Part shown: in pieces, positions 42,108 through 50,633 of the stretch
Layout: every line of letters starts with the position of its first letter
Numbering within the stretch: the stretch's first letter is position 1
Assembly: GCA_030425145.1 (NCBI GenBank)
Contig: JAUHVK010000003.1
Span: 167,433 to 231,432 of the forward strand
Direction of reading: 5' to 3'
DNA length: 64,000 nucleotides
Origin: Alphaproteobacteria bacterium
GTDB lineage: Bacteria; Pseudomonadota; Alphaproteobacteria; Rhodobacterales; Rhodobacteraceae
The notes under the pieces: model-generated
Databases searched by the model: none
What the model was told of the DNA's origin: nothing
The model's input: the letters and a program-made list of their open reading frames with translations, nothing else
Program-made: the position numbers and the translations under genes

Positions 42108-42292
42108 CGCCTACCTGAGCGTTAGGCGGGTTTCTACGCTTCTCGTGTTAGGTTGCATTCCGGTGGCCTTAAGCAATTCCGAGGGAGTTGGCTCTGTCCG
42201 GGCCCTGGTCCGGTTACCCGACGCCCACCTGTATATACAGGTCCTCGGGAATGAGAGAACCCCACGGTTGCCGTGGTTCCCGCCGCTTACTT
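42108..42292 (+). ncRNA. ssrS: Probable 6S RNA (ssrS)
   Basis: A non-coding stretch with 6S-like topology. A closing stem GGCGGG (42125-42130) / CCCGCC (42279-42284) is extended by AGC/GCT. A small hairpin CCACGG-TTG-CCGTGG (42262-42276) sits on the 3' side of the bubble, as in E. coli 6S. A long terminal arm is closed by ATTCC-GAGG (42176-42184) with CCTC-G-GGAAT (42243-42252). TTGACT at 42071 could be a -35. Exact ends and strand are inferred. Candidate only until compared with the 6S covariance model. Confidence 0.55.
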
Positions 42293-42619
42293 TCCGAAAA
42301 TCTGGCGGTTTTGCCGGCTTGTTCCGGTCCGTTCCACCGGGATCGGAACGGTGCGGATCATCATGCCCCGGTGGTCATCATCGTCATCGTCGTCTTCGTC
42401 ATAGCGCATCGACATGATCGAAATGCCGAACTGAACGCCCGCAAAGACGATTCCGTTGAAAAGCCACAGCAGAAAAATTGCGAGGAAGCCGACATCGGTG
42501 TGCGTCACCAGATGCCAGAGATTTGCGACATTGAAGTAGAGCAGAAGAGAGACAAACGCCGCAGAGAGCGCAAAACCGATGACGCTGTGGCGAATGTAGT
42601 GCTTAATCAGGTCCGGCAT
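42287..42619 (-). CDS. Two-helix membrane protein with poly-Asp tail, unknown
   Basis: A 110-aa protein with two membrane helices (residues ~11-30 HSVIGFALSAAFVSLLLYF and ~45-68 FLAIFLLWLFNGIVFAGVQF). A cytoplasmic tail with YDEDDDDDDDHRGMM and the basic end follows. I do not recognise a family. The 3' end overlaps the probable 6S RNA locus. A run of seven Asp residues may bind metals or be a linker. Confidence 0.68.
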   Translation of the reverse strand: MPDLIKHYIRHSVIGFALSAAFVSLLLYFNVANLWHLVTHTDVGFLAIFLLWLFNGIVFAGVQFGISIMSMRYDEDDDDDDDHRGMMIRTVPIPVERTGTSRQNRQIFGK

Positions 42620-42706
42620 GGGGCGCCTCTCTTTCCATACCCAAAAGGTAGATGTCGCCGGCGGGATTTCAAAGGGCCAGTTGGCGGAATCCGCGCGGCA
42701 TTCCGC

Positions 42707-42895
42707 TCATTTTGCATCGAAAGACGGTGGTTCATCGTCCTGCGCCAACTCGTCCTCCAGCATGTCCCGGATGTCCGACTCGTCGACCGACGGCTTCTGG
42801 CGAGGCACCCAATCCGGATCGCCCTTGGTCAGAAGCCCAAGAAAATAAAGAAAATCTTCAAAGATTTCCCGCAGGAATTCGCGTAAAGATTGCAA
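42707..42895 (-). CDS. Small acidic protein, unknown (62 aa)
   Basis: MQSLREFLREIFEDFLYFLGLL, then DPDWVPRQKPSVDESDIRDMLEDELAQDDEPP. The middle and C-terminal codons look like those of real genes here. The only possible start is TTG 42895, as an in-frame stop lies five codons upstream, and no good ribosome-binding site precedes it. The N-terminal 22 residues could be an amphipathic helix. Coding status is likely but not certain. Confidence 0.5.
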   Translation of the reverse strand: MQSLREFLREIFEDFLYFLGLLTKGDPDWVPRQKPSVDESDIRDMLEDELAQDDEPPSFDAK

Positions 42896-42987
42896 CGTGC
42901 ACGGCCTGTGTCATTCTCTTCCTTGCGAAGAAACGACCGAAGACCGTTAATTGTTTATGTATTCCCGCCGAAAATGCCGCAGTGGCG

Positions 42988-43476
42988 TCAAAACGCCTCG
43001 GGTCGGGCCTCGCGCGCCATGTGATCCAGAACCGCATTCACGAATTGCGGCTCTTTGCCTTCGGGGAAAAACGCTCGTGCAACATCCACATATTCGTTGA
43101 TGATGACTTTCGGCGGTGTCTCCGTCGCCACAAGCTCGGCCCCGGCCGCCCGGAACAGCGCCCGCAAAGTCGGGTCGATCCGCGCGATGGGCCATTTTGC
43201 CACCAGCCCCCGGTCCGTCATCTGGTCGATCTTGGCCTGCCAGTTCACCGCTTCTTCGGTGATCCGGCGAAACAGGCCTACATCGCCCTCGACCAGTTCC
43301 TCACCGTCTTCCTGCGCCAAACCGAACCGATGATCGAGGAATTCCACCGCGACCTTGTCCACCGACTGGCCGGACTGTTCCATCTGGAACAGTGCCTGCA
43401 CCGCGTAAAGCCGCGAAGCAGACCGTTTCTGACGTTTCTCATCCACCTTTTTCGGCGGCTTGGCAGCAGAGCTCAT
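42988..43476 (-). CDS. nusB: Transcription antitermination factor NusB
   Basis: A 162-aa all-helical RNA-binding factor needed with NusE for rRNA antitermination. The N-terminal SASRLYAVQALFQMEQSG, central DPTLRALFRAAGAELVATE and ETPPKVIINEYVDVARAFF (helix 5) are typical. ATG 43476 overlaps the ribH stop by 4 bases (ATGA), fitting the ribBX-ribH-nusB gene order common in alphaproteobacteria. Confidence 0.94.
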   Translation of the reverse strand: MSSAAKPPKKVDEKRQKRSASRLYAVQALFQMEQSGQSVDKVAVEFLDHRFGLAQEDGEELVEGDVGLFRRITEEAVNWQAKIDQMTDRGLVAKWPIARIDPTLRALFRAAGAELVATETPPKVIINEYVDVARAFFPEGKEPQFVNAVLDHMAREARPEAF

Positions 43477-44024
43477 GCGATGTTCGGGTCCTTGGTGTCA
43501 CCAGCGATCTGGTACTCATCCTTGGCGGGGACAAACCCCACCCCCTTGCGGGAAGCCCCCCATTTACGGCTGAGCGCGATCAGGTGCAAGGCGGCAGCGG
43601 CAGCCCCGCCCCCTTTGTTTTGCCCGTCCGCCTGCGCGCGCACTTCGGCCTGCTCCATATTCTCGACCGTCAGGATGCCATTGCCGATGCAAATCCCCTG
43701 CAGGCCCATCAGGGTCAACCCGCGCGAGCTGTCGTTGCAAACCGTGTCATAATGTGTGGTCTCGCCCCGGATGATACATCCAAGCGCCACGTATCCATCG
43801 AAATTCGACATGCGTTCTGCAATGCCGATGGCCGTCGGAACCTCCAACGCGCCCGGAACCTCGACCAATTCATGTGTGCCGCCACATGCCTCGATCTCAG
43901 CCTGCGCACCCGCGATCAACTGATCCGCGATATCCTTGTAGTAAGGCGCAACCACGATCAAAAGCTTAACAGGCTTGTCGAATGTCGGCCGTGCCAGAGT
44001 GTAATGCTCAACAGATGCTGCCAT
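43473..44024 (-). CDS. ribH: 6,7-dimethyl-8-ribityllumazine synthase
   Basis: Penultimate enzyme of riboflavin synthesis. The 183-aa product has the substrate-binding VEVPGALEVPTAIGIAER, the signature YVALGCIIRGETTHYDTVCNDSSRG with the catalytic His, and the C-terminal GILTVENMEQA. It is four bases overlapped with nusB and directly abuts the ribBX stop (44024). Confidence 0.96.
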   Translation of the reverse strand: MAASVEHYTLARPTFDKPVKLLIVVAPYYKDIADQLIAGAQAEIEACGGTHELVEVPGALEVPTAIGIAERMSNFDGYVALGCIIRGETTHYDTVCNDSSRGLTLMGLQGICIGNGILTVENMEQAEVRAQADGQNKGGGAAAAALHLIALSRKWGASRKGVGFVPAKDEYQIAGDTKDPNIA

Positions 44025-45166
44025 CAGCCCAACTCCGAAATCTTGCGTGTTCCAACGATTTCAAGGCCGTAGGCATCCAGACCCACCACTTTCGGTGTCG
44101 GCGAATTCGTCAGAAGTGTCAGCTTCGACAGACCCAGCGACGACAGGATCTGCGCGCCCAAACCGTATTGCCGCAGCGTTTTAGGCGACACCCCGTCGCC
44201 GACATCCAGCTTCATCGACGTGTCACGCAAAAGCACAACCACGCCCCGGCCTTCGGTGGCAACTGCCTGCATCGCGTGCTGGAATTCATCTGCCCGCCCC
44301 TTCGGACCGGTGCCCACAACGTCCAGCATCGGGTCCAGCGCGTGCATCCGCACCAGCACCGGATCATCGCCCGACAGATCGCCCATGGTCAGTACGATAT
44401 GCTCGTCGCCATGGGTCTCGTCGGTATAGATCCGCATCTGCCAATCGCCGCCGAATTCCGACGTGATCGTCTCTTCCTTGCGCACCCGCACAAGGTTGTC
44501 GTTACGGCGGCGATAGGCGATCAGGTCGCTGATCGTCCCGATCTTGAGTCCGTGCCGCTGTGCAAAAGCCACCAGTTCCGGCAGTCGCGCCATGGAACCG
44601 TCTTCGTTCATGATCTCGCAGATCACACCTGCCGAGTTCAGTCCCGCAAGGCGCGACACGTCTACCGCCGCTTCGGTATGTCCCGCGCGCACCAACACAC
44701 CGCCATCCTTGGCCCGCAGCGGGAACACATGCCCCGGCGTCGCGATATCCTGCGCGCCTTTGGTGCCGTCGATGGCCACAGCCACCGTCCGCGCCCGGTC
44801 CGCCGCCGAGATACCCGTCGTCACCCCTTCGCGCGCCTCGATCGATACGGTGAACGCTGTTTCATGGCGCGACGAGTTGTTCGTCGACATCAACTGAAGC
44901 CCCAGCTCTTCGATCCGTTTCGACGTCATCGCGAGGCAGATCAGCCCCCGCCCATGGGTGGCCATGAAGTTGATCACGTCCGGCGTCGCCCATTGTGCGG
45001 GAATCACCAGATCGCCTTCGTTCTCGCGATCCTCATGATCGACAAGAATGAACATCTTGCCGTTGCGCGCATCCTCGATGATCTCTTCCACCGAAGAGAT
45101 CGCGTCTTTCCAGTTCTCTTCGACCGGACCGGGGGTTTCATATGTCGTCACGCGGACCTCCGTCAT
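44024..45166 (-). CDS. ribB: 3,4-dihydroxy-2-butanone-4-phosphate synthase fused to a degenerate GTP cyclohydrolase II domain (RibBX)
   Basis: A 380-aa bifunctional-looking protein. The N-terminal RibB domain (residues 20-215) is intact: [20 protein letters not shown] (catalytic loop), [32 protein letters not shown] and [15 protein letters not shown]. The C-terminal RibA-like domain (about 220-380) lacks the three zinc-ligand cysteines; the place of VRVHSEC...CDCG reads [10 protein letters not shown] and [13 protein letters not shown]. It is thus the RibBX type, and a separate ribA must exist elsewhere. ATG 45166 has CAGGGG upstream. Confidence 0.92.
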   Translation of the reverse strand: MTEVRVTTYETPGPVEENWKDAISSVEEIIEDARNGKMFILVDHEDRENEGDLVIPAQWATPDVINFMATHGRGLICLAMTSKRIEELGLQLMSTNNSSRHETAFTVSIEAREGVTTGISAADRARTVAVAIDGTKGAQDIATPGHVFPLRAKDGGVLVRAGHTEAAVDVSRLAGLNSAGVICEIMNEDGSMARLPELVAFAQRHGLKIGTISDLIAYRRRNDNLVRVRKEETITSEFGGDWQMRIYTDETHGDEHIVLTMGDLSGDDPVLVRMHALDPMLDVVGTGPKGRADEFQHAMQAVATEGRGVVVLLRDTSMKLDVGDGVSPKTLRQYGLGAQILSSLGLSKLTLLTNSPTPKVVGLDAYGLEIVGTRKISELG

Positions 45167-45214
45167 TGCCCCTGAGCCATTAGAACACAGCGCTCCGATT
45201 GACCAGTGCAACGT

Positions 45215-45353
45215 CCCGTACGGATGAACCGTACGGTGCAAAGAGCTACCTGTACGGTTGGCCGCCGACTGCGCTCAAATCGACGTGATTGCGGTCGAAT
45301 CCGATGTTTTGTGCATCTGAACCGTACAAAACGAGGGGTCCAACCGTACGGAT
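45215..45353. repeat. Five-copy CGTACGG/AACCGTAC array upstream of ribBX
   Basis: Within 139 bases: CCCGTACGGAT (45215-45225), AACCGTACGGTG (45227-45238), CTGTACGGTTGG (45250-45261, inverted), AACCGTACAAAA (45320-45331) and AACCGTACGGAT (45342-45353). The common core is AACCGTAC, palindromic at CGTACG. It lies in the leader between the zinc-ribbon gene and ribBX; no FMN riboswitch is visible there. Confidence 0.7.
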
Positions 45354-45679
45354 CAGTCGAAAATGTCCTCGATCACGTCAAACGCCTCTTCGAAAAACCG
45401 CCGCGCCAGCGTTTTGCGTTTTTTCGGTTTTTTCTTCTTCGACCAGCTCTTGTCGCGATCCCAGGCCGGAAACGGCGCAGGCGCAGTCTTGGGTTGGTCG
45501 GCGTGCCGATGACGGTGTCCAGATGCCTGCTCCGCCGGTTTGACGTGCAGCATCTTCATCTCATGCAGAGGCGCGCCACAGGCTGAACAACTCAGCTCGT
45601 GCCGGGTTTTCCCTTTTAGAACAAGGGCCGCACGGGTGCCGCAGTAACAACAGGTGGCGATTTTCGTTCCATGAGGCAT
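45353..45679 (-). CDS. Small zinc-ribbon protein
   Basis: A 108-aa protein. The N-terminus (MPHGTKIATCCYCGTRAALV) and SCSACGAPLHEMK form a CxxC...CxxC zinc ribbon. A Lys-rich linker (WSKKKKPKKRK) is followed by the helix RRFFEEAFDVIEDIFD. It lies 49 bases from rlmB and is probably cotranscribed. ATG 45679 is chosen because the ribbon begins there, and the longer frame is Arg-rich and non-coding. Confidence 0.75.
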   Translation of the reverse strand: MPHGTKIATCCYCGTRAALVLKGKTRHELSCSACGAPLHEMKMLHVKPAEQASGHRHRHADQPKTAPAPFPAWDRDKSWSKKKKPKKRKTLARRFFEEAFDVIEDIFD

Positions 45680-45728
45680 GGGCTCTCCTTTGTCGGAGAT
45701 ATTGGCACGCGCGCCCCCGACCGCAAGG

Positions 45729-46508
45729 TCAAACCCGTGCAGCGTAGAGCGCCACCGCCGCCGCGTTCGACACGTTGAGCGAACCGAACTCTTGCGCAAA
45801 CGGAATTTTCACCAGCGCGTCACAGGTCTCTTTCGTCTTCGGTCGCAACCCCGGCCCCTCGGCCCCAAGCACCAAGGCAATTGGCCTGTCCCGCACCGGA
45901 GCAAGCGCCTCATCAATGGTCTGATCGGCTTCGCCATCCAGACCAAAAATCACGTAACCCATTGATCTCAAACGCTCCATCGCGTCCGCAAGATTACGCT
46001 CCCGCAGGTAAGGCTGCCGCTCCAACGCGCCTGAGGCCGTCTTGGCCAAAGCCCCCGTTTCCGGTGCGGAATGATGCAACGTCCCCACAACCGCCGACGC
46101 ACCGAACACTTCCGCCGAACGAAGAATCGCCCCAACGTTATGCGGATCGGTCACGCGGTCGAGCATCACGATGCGCGGCGGCCCGTCACCGGCTCCCAGT
46201 GCCACATCCTCCAACCGACCCCAGTTCAGAGGCTTCACTTCCAACGCCGCGCCCTGGTGCACGGATTGCGGATCAATTGGCGCGGAGAAATTGCGTGGAT
46301 CGCTGATTTCCGCTTCGATTCCAGCGGCTTCGATGGCATCGGCCAGCTTGTCCGCCGCGTTGCGTGTCACCACCAGCCGTAGGCGCTCGCGCTTGGGATT
46401 TACCAAGGCATCGCGCACCGCATGTAAACCAAAGAGCCATACAGTCTCGGCCGCGGCCGCCTTTTTGGACTGTTCCTTGGCCACCACCCATTTCGGTTTC
46501 TTGGCCAT
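45729..46508 (-). CDS. rlmB: 23S rRNA (guanosine(2251)-2'-O)-methyltransferase RlmB
   Basis: SPOUT-family 2'-O-methyltransferase. The N-terminal substrate-binding domain (VWLFGLHAVRDALVNPKR) and the SpoU knot are intact: IVMLDRVTDPHNVGAILRSA, LVLGAEGPGLRP and PFAQEFGSLNVSNAAAVALY. The 259-aa length is typical. GGGGG precedes ATG 46508. It is divergent from tRNA-Tyr. Confidence 0.93.
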   Translation of the reverse strand: MAKKPKWVVAKEQSKKAAAAETVWLFGLHAVRDALVNPKRERLRLVVTRNAADKLADAIEAAGIEAEISDPRNFSAPIDPQSVHQGAALEVKPLNWGRLEDVALGAGDGPPRIVMLDRVTDPHNVGAILRSAEVFGASAVVGTLHHSAPETGALAKTASGALERQPYLRERNLADAMERLRSMGYVIFGLDGEADQTIDEALAPVRDRPIALVLGAEGPGLRPKTKETCDALVKIPFAQEFGSLNVSNAAAVALYAARV

Positions 46509-46564
46509 ATCAGCCCCCTTGTTCAGTCGGAAAAATTCGCATTCCGCTTGATGGGATTTTCCTG

Positions 46565-46593
46565 TTGACGCCGCAAGGGGGCAATTGTAATCA
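46565..46593 (+). promoter_or_regulatory. Candidate promoter of tRNA-Tyr
   Basis: TTGACG (46565-46570), 17-base spacer, TAATCA (46588-46593), about 36 bases before the tRNA. Confidence 0.55.
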
Positions 46594-46628
46594 CCCGCTC
46601 ACGCCAAGGGCAGGGCCTTTGGTTAAGT

Positions 46629-46712
46629 GGGCGACAGGCCGCAAGGTGTGGCAGGGGACTGTAACTCCCTCGCGGAGACGCACGCCTGGTTCGATTCCAG
46701 GGTCGCCCACCA
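46629..46712 (+). tRNA. tRNA-Tyr (GTA)
   Basis: An 84-base class II tRNA with CCA. Acceptor GGGCGAC/GTCGCCC, discriminator A, anticodon loop CTGTAAC (anticodon GTA), a long variable arm CGCGGAGACGCACG-like, T-arm CCTGG-TTCGATT-CCAGG. The long variable arm is expected for bacterial tRNA-Tyr. Confidence 0.97.
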
Positions 46713-46767
46713 CTTTCCCTCCGAAAAGCAAACTGAATGTGATGCATCAAGACCGATGCGCAAGAGT

Positions 46768-46796
46768 TTGACTTTCATGGGGTTTACAGCCCTAAT
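46768..46796 (+). promoter_or_regulatory. Candidate promoter of glycerate kinase gene
   Basis: TTGACT (46768-46773), 17-base spacer, CCTAAT (46791-46796), then CAGCGC and ATG 46803. No Shine-Dalgarno, so a leaderless mRNA is predicted. Confidence 0.45.
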
Positions 46797-46802
46797 CAGC
46801 GC

Positions 46803-48068
46803 ATGACTCAGATCGACACGCTTCGCACCCAAGCCCGCCTTCTGTTCGACGCGGCGGTCAAGGCCGCTGACCCAGCACATGCCGTGCGCCGTGGCTTGAC
46901 CGACGTGCCGGTGCCGGCGCCAAAGCCCGGCGGGCGCACCTTCCTCATCGCCATCGGCAAAGCCGCTCCCGCGATGCTGGGCGAAGCGATGACGGCGTTT
47001 CCCGATGCGCACGCGGCGCTTGCCGTCACTCATCACGAAAACGACGCAACGCTTGAGGGCGCGGAGCTCCTGCGCGCCGGACACCCCGTCCCTGACGAGG
47101 CCGGCGCCCGCGCAGCGCAGCGCGTGATGGATCTTCTGTCCAACGCCACTGCCGACGACCGCGTGATCGCCCTGATCTCGGGCGGTGGGTCCGCACTGTT
47201 GCCCGCACCGCCCCCCGGCGTCAGCCTGACCGACAAGGCGCGGCTCAACGATCTGCTGCTGTCAGCCGGGCTCGACATCGTGAAAATGAACCTTGTGCGC
47301 CAACAGGTTAGCCTGCTCAAGGGCGGCGGATTCGTGCGTCAGGCGTCCCCGGCGCCGGTATATGCCTATCTGCTCTCGGACGTGATCGGAGATGATCTGC
47401 GCGCCATTGCCTCCGGCCCCACGGTCAGCCCCATCGGCACCGCAAAAGAGGCCATCGAAACGCTGCAAAGCGCTGGGATCTGGGAAGCCACTCCTACATC
47501 GATTCGCACCCATCTGGAGCAGGCCCAGCACGACACGCCGCCCCCACTGCCAGACGTCACCAATACCCTTGTCGGATCGAACCGCCTTTCGCTGGAGGCG
47601 ATGCGGGACGCAGCCCAAGAGATCGGTCTCAACACCCGCATTGTCAGCGATGCGCTGACCGGCGATGTCAGTGATGCGGCGAAAGAGGTTCTGGCCGAAC
47701 TCATCGCCCGCCCCGAACCAACGGCGCTGCTTTTTGGCGGCGAAACCACGGTCAAGCTGACAGGCACCGGGCGCGGGGGGCGCAATCAGGAACTTGCCCT
47801 GCGTGTTGCCACACAAGCCCCTGAAATTGCGGCGAAATGGGTGTTCCTATCGGGTGGCACCGATGGCCGCGACGGCCCAACCGACGCGGCAGGAGGGTTG
47901 GTCGATTCAGGCACCCTGCCCCGGATCAAGGCCGCCGGTCAGGACGTGACGGTCCTGCTGGCAAATAACGACAGCTACGCAGCCCTTGCCGCCGCAGGCG
48001 ACCTACTGATGACCCGCGCCACCGGCACCAATGTGGCAGATGTTCAGGTCTTGCTGATCGCGCCCTGA
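46803..48068 (+). CDS. Glycerate 2-kinase (MOFRL family)
   Basis: Phosphorylates D-glycerate to 2-phosphoglycerate in glyoxylate/serine metabolism. The 421-aa protein has the N-terminal GckA domain (FLIAIGKAAPAMLGEAM, then VIALISGGGSALLPAPPPGVSL) and the C-terminal MOFRL domain (GRGGRNQELALR, FLSGGTDGRDGPTDAAGG). It has no Shine-Dalgarno. The 3' end overlaps convergent pxpA by 25 bases. Serine degradation by sdaA elsewhere in the window is metabolically adjacent but not linked genetically. Confidence 0.92.
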   Translation: MTQIDTLRTQARLLFDAAVKAADPAHAVRRGLTDVPVPAPKPGGRTFLIAIGKAAPAMLGEAMTAFPDAHAALAVTHHENDATLEGAELLRAGHPVPDEAGARAAQRVMDLLSNATADDRVIALISGGGSALLPAPPPGVSLTDKARLNDLLLSAGLDIVKMNLVRQQVSLLKGGGFVRQASPAPVYAYLLSDVIGDDLRAIASGPTVSPIGTAKEAIETLQSAGIWEATPTSIRTHLEQAQHDTPPPLPDVTNTLVGSNRLSLEAMRDAAQEIGLNTRIVSDALTGDVSDAAKEVLAELIARPEPTALLFGGETTVKLTGTGRGGRNQELALRVATQAPEIAAKWVFLSGGTDGRDGPTDAAGGLVDSGTLPRIKAAGQDVTVLLANNDSYAALAAAGDLLMTRATGTNVADVQVLLIAP

Positions 48069-48826
48069 CGTCCTTCAAAGCGCCGCAGGGTCACACCCGC
48101 ATCCGCCAGCGCGCCCCGAACCGTCCGCGCGATCTGTACGGCGGTGTCACCATCCCCGTGCAGGCAGATCGTATCGACCGCCGCTGGAATGTGCTTTCCG
48201 CTTTCGGTGATGATTGCGCCCGCCTTGACCATTTCGACCATCCGCTGCCCCGCGACCTCGGCATCGTGAATCACCGCGCTCGGAAGGCTGCGATCCACCA
48301 GCGTCGCATCGTCGTTATAGGCCCGATCCGCGAAAATCTCGCCCGCCCAACGGCAACCCAACGCCTCGACCGCGTACTGCTGCTGTGTCGCGGCCAACAC
48401 CATGATGATGATATCCGGGTCGACCGACAGCGCCCCTTCATAGCACGCCTTGGCCATCTCTGCGTTTTCTGAGGTCATGTTCGACAGCGCCCCGTGCAGC
48501 TTGAGATGCCGCACCTCGCCACCCACTGAACGCGCCATCGCCTGCGCCGCACCCAATTGATATCGCACGAGATTTCGCAAGGAATCATGGCTCAGATGCA
48601 TCCGTCGCCGACCAAACCCCTGCAAGTCTGGAAAACCGGGATGAGCACCGATGCCCACCCCATTTTTCACCGCCAAAGACATGGTCTGGGACATCACATC
48701 CCAATCACCCGCATGAAATCCGCAGGCCACATTGGCCGAGGTGATGACCTCAAGAAGCGCCGCATCTGATCCCATCGGCCACGGGCCAAAGCTTTCCCCC
48801 ATATCCGCGTTCAGATCGACATGCAT
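48044..48826 (-). CDS. pxpA: 5-oxoprolinase subunit A (LamB/YcsF)
   Basis: With PxpB and PxpC, hydrolyses 5-oxoproline to glutamate using ATP. The 260-aa product has VDLNADMGESFGPW (residues 3-16), VACGFHAGDWDVM and GIGAHPGFPDLQGFGRR, all hallmarks. It is the last gene of the pxpB-pxpC-pxpA operon and overlaps the convergent glycerate kinase gene. Confidence 0.94.
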   Translation of the reverse strand: MHVDLNADMGESFGPWPMGSDAALLEVITSANVACGFHAGDWDVMSQTMSLAVKNGVGIGAHPGFPDLQGFGRRRMHLSHDSLRNLVRYQLGAAQAMARSVGGEVRHLKLHGALSNMTSENAEMAKACYEGALSVDPDIIIMVLAATQQQYAVEALGCRWAGEIFADRAYNDDATLVDRSLPSAVIHDAEVAGQRMVEMVKAGAIITESGKHIPAAVDTICLHGDGDTAVQIARTVRGALADAGVTLRRFEGRQGAISKT

Positions 48827-48829
48827 GGC

Positions 48830-49852
48830 TCACTCCTTTTCGTCATGGGTGTCACCCACCGTGACCCCACTGATCAATTGATAGCTCAGCAGATCGCGAA
48901 TCTGCGAGGGATCGCGCACCAGAGGCGTGCAGAGTTTCGGCAAGGCCCGCAGATGATCGCGCCGCTTGCGTTCCGCCTCCAGCGCTTCGTCGCGCGATAC
49001 AAAGCGGAACCGCAACGCACCACCCGCAGGCGTCTGAACCGCACGCGGCAGATCGGCGGGAATCACCGTTCCGATCCTCGGATAGCCGCCGGTCGTCTGG
49101 CTTTCCCACAAAAGCAGGTAGGGTGTGCCGTCGCCCGTGATCTGGATATCCCCGGGCAGAATCGATTCCGACAGGATGTTCAGCCCGCCGCTGGCGGCAA
49201 AACCATCCCCATCGGAATTGAGTCGCATCCCCATCCGATTCGCCCGCGCATCGCGGGTGAACGCCGTCTCGGTAAACCGCGCCCGCGTCTCGACCTCAAA
49301 AAACGCGGTCTGAAAGCTCTCTACAACGCGCAACGCACCTCCATCGAACCGCGTGTCGTGTGGTAGGCAAAGCCCAACTGCGCTGCCCGTGTCCTGCCCC
49401 ACTGGCAAATTCTGACCAGCCTGAACCGCCGAACCGATCCCCGCCGCAAGATGCGCCGAACGTGAGCCAAGCCGCTGCGGCAGATCAAACCCGCCACCCA
49501 CGTGCAGGTAACCATAGCTGCCCGCCACAGCGCCCCCAATCTCGACCCGTGCGCCCGCCGGCACTGCATGTGATGCGTTCCAGACCAGTGGTGAACCGTC
49601 CAGAACCGCGCGCATCGGTGCGCCGGTCAGGGCAATGCGCATAGGTGCTGTCGCTTCGAACACACCACCCGACCCCGGCAATTCCAAGGCCGCGCAGTCG
49701 GTCGATTGCCCCAGCAATGCCGCCCCTTCTGCCAAAGCCAGTGGATCAGCGGCACCGCCCCGTGACACGCCATAGGCGCGATAGCCCGCGCGCCCATTAT
49801 CCTGCACGCTCGCCCCCGGCGCGATGCGATGCACGATCAGCGCCGCCGTCAT
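48830..49852 (-). CDS. pxpC: 5-oxoprolinase subunit C (biotin-dependent-carboxyltransferase-like)
   Basis: A 340-aa AHS2-domain protein: IAPGASVQDNGRAGYRAYGVSRGGAADPLAL (residues 10-40) and RFTETAFTRDARANRMGMRL, TGGYPRIGTVIPADLPR. It forms a complex with PxpB and PxpA. Four bases of overlap with the upstream pxpB indicate coupling. Confidence 0.93.
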   Translation of the reverse strand: MTAALIVHRIAPGASVQDNGRAGYRAYGVSRGGAADPLALAEGAALLGQSTDCAALELPGSGGVFEATAPMRIALTGAPMRAVLDGSPLVWNASHAVPAGARVEIGGAVAGSYGYLHVGGGFDLPQRLGSRSAHLAAGIGSAVQAGQNLPVGQDTGSAVGLCLPHDTRFDGGALRVVESFQTAFFEVETRARFTETAFTRDARANRMGMRLNSDGDGFAASGGLNILSESILPGDIQITGDGTPYLLLWESQTTGGYPRIGTVIPADLPRAVQTPAGGALRFRFVSRDEALEAERKRRDHLRALPKLCTPLVRDPSQIRDLLSYQLISGVTVGDTHDEKE

Positions 49853-50595
49853 CGGATCGCCTCGATCACTGCGCCACCATCCGGATCATCCGCATGGCGC
49901 GCCAACACGTCGGCGCTTGCTTCGACAAATTGCACTTCGTCGCCGGGACGCAGGAAAAACGGCATGTCACTGTCGGGGCGGAAAAGCTTGAGCGCGGTTT
50001 GCCCAACATGCCGCCAGCCTGTCGGGCTTGAGACAGAGAAGAGAACGAACTGCCGGATCGCCACCACCAGCGCCCCTTCCGGCACTGCCTTGGTCAGCGC
50101 AGTTTGCCGCGGGATGTCCCAGTGTTCCGGCAGCAGGCCCAGATAGGGCTGGCCCGGCGCAAAGCCGATGGTCTGCACGCGCACGCGCGCGTCGGACAGT
50201 TGCGCTATCGCCTCCGCAACCGAAACTCCGGCCGCCTGTGCCGCCTCTTCCAATTGCGGCGCAAGTTCGGTGCCGTAGACCGTCGGAACCCGGATGAACC
50301 GCCTTCCCTCGGGCATCGGGGCCGCGAACCAGTCTCTTTCGCCCAGAAGCGCGGTCAATCGCGCTGTCAGCGCGTCCAATTCCAGATGCAGCGGATCGAA
50401 TTGCACAAAGACCGAAACAAGGGAGGGCGCGCAGTCTTCGACCCCGTCAATCCCGGCTTTCGCCACCGCCACAGAGAACGCCAAAGCCGCGCGGTTGGCC
50501 GGTTCAGACAGAGACTCACCGAAACTGACCAACACCCCATCCAGCCCTGCAGGCCGGATTACAGGTTCAAACGGACGAGTGGGAACATCAGACAT
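49849..50595 (-). CDS. pxpB: 5-oxoprolinase subunit B (KipI/AHS1)
   Basis: A 248-aa AHS1-domain protein (LVSFGESLSEPANRAAL, then FAPGQPYLGLLPEHWDIPR and SSPTGWRHVGQTAL, the GWxxIG-type motif of KipI). First gene of the pxp operon. ATG 50595 is taken; an in-frame TTG two codons earlier is possible. Shine-Dalgarno sequences are poor for both. Confidence 0.92.
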   Translation of the reverse strand: MSDVPTRPFEPVIRPAGLDGVLVSFGESLSEPANRAALAFSVAVAKAGIDGVEDCAPSLVSVFVQFDPLHLELDALTARLTALLGERDWFAAPMPEGRRFIRVPTVYGTELAPQLEEAAQAAGVSVAEAIAQLSDARVRVQTIGFAPGQPYLGLLPEHWDIPRQTALTKAVPEGALVVAIRQFVLFSVSSPTGWRHVGQTALKLFRPDSDMPFFLRPGDEVQFVEASADVLARHADDPDGGAVIEAIR

Positions 50596-50633
50596 GACCA
50601 AGCCGTATCACGACGACCGGTCGAGACAAGCCG

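Noticed and set aside
45167..45352. FMN riboswitch upstream of ribBX
   Set aside because: None of the conserved FMN-element core sequences are present; only the CGTAC array was found.
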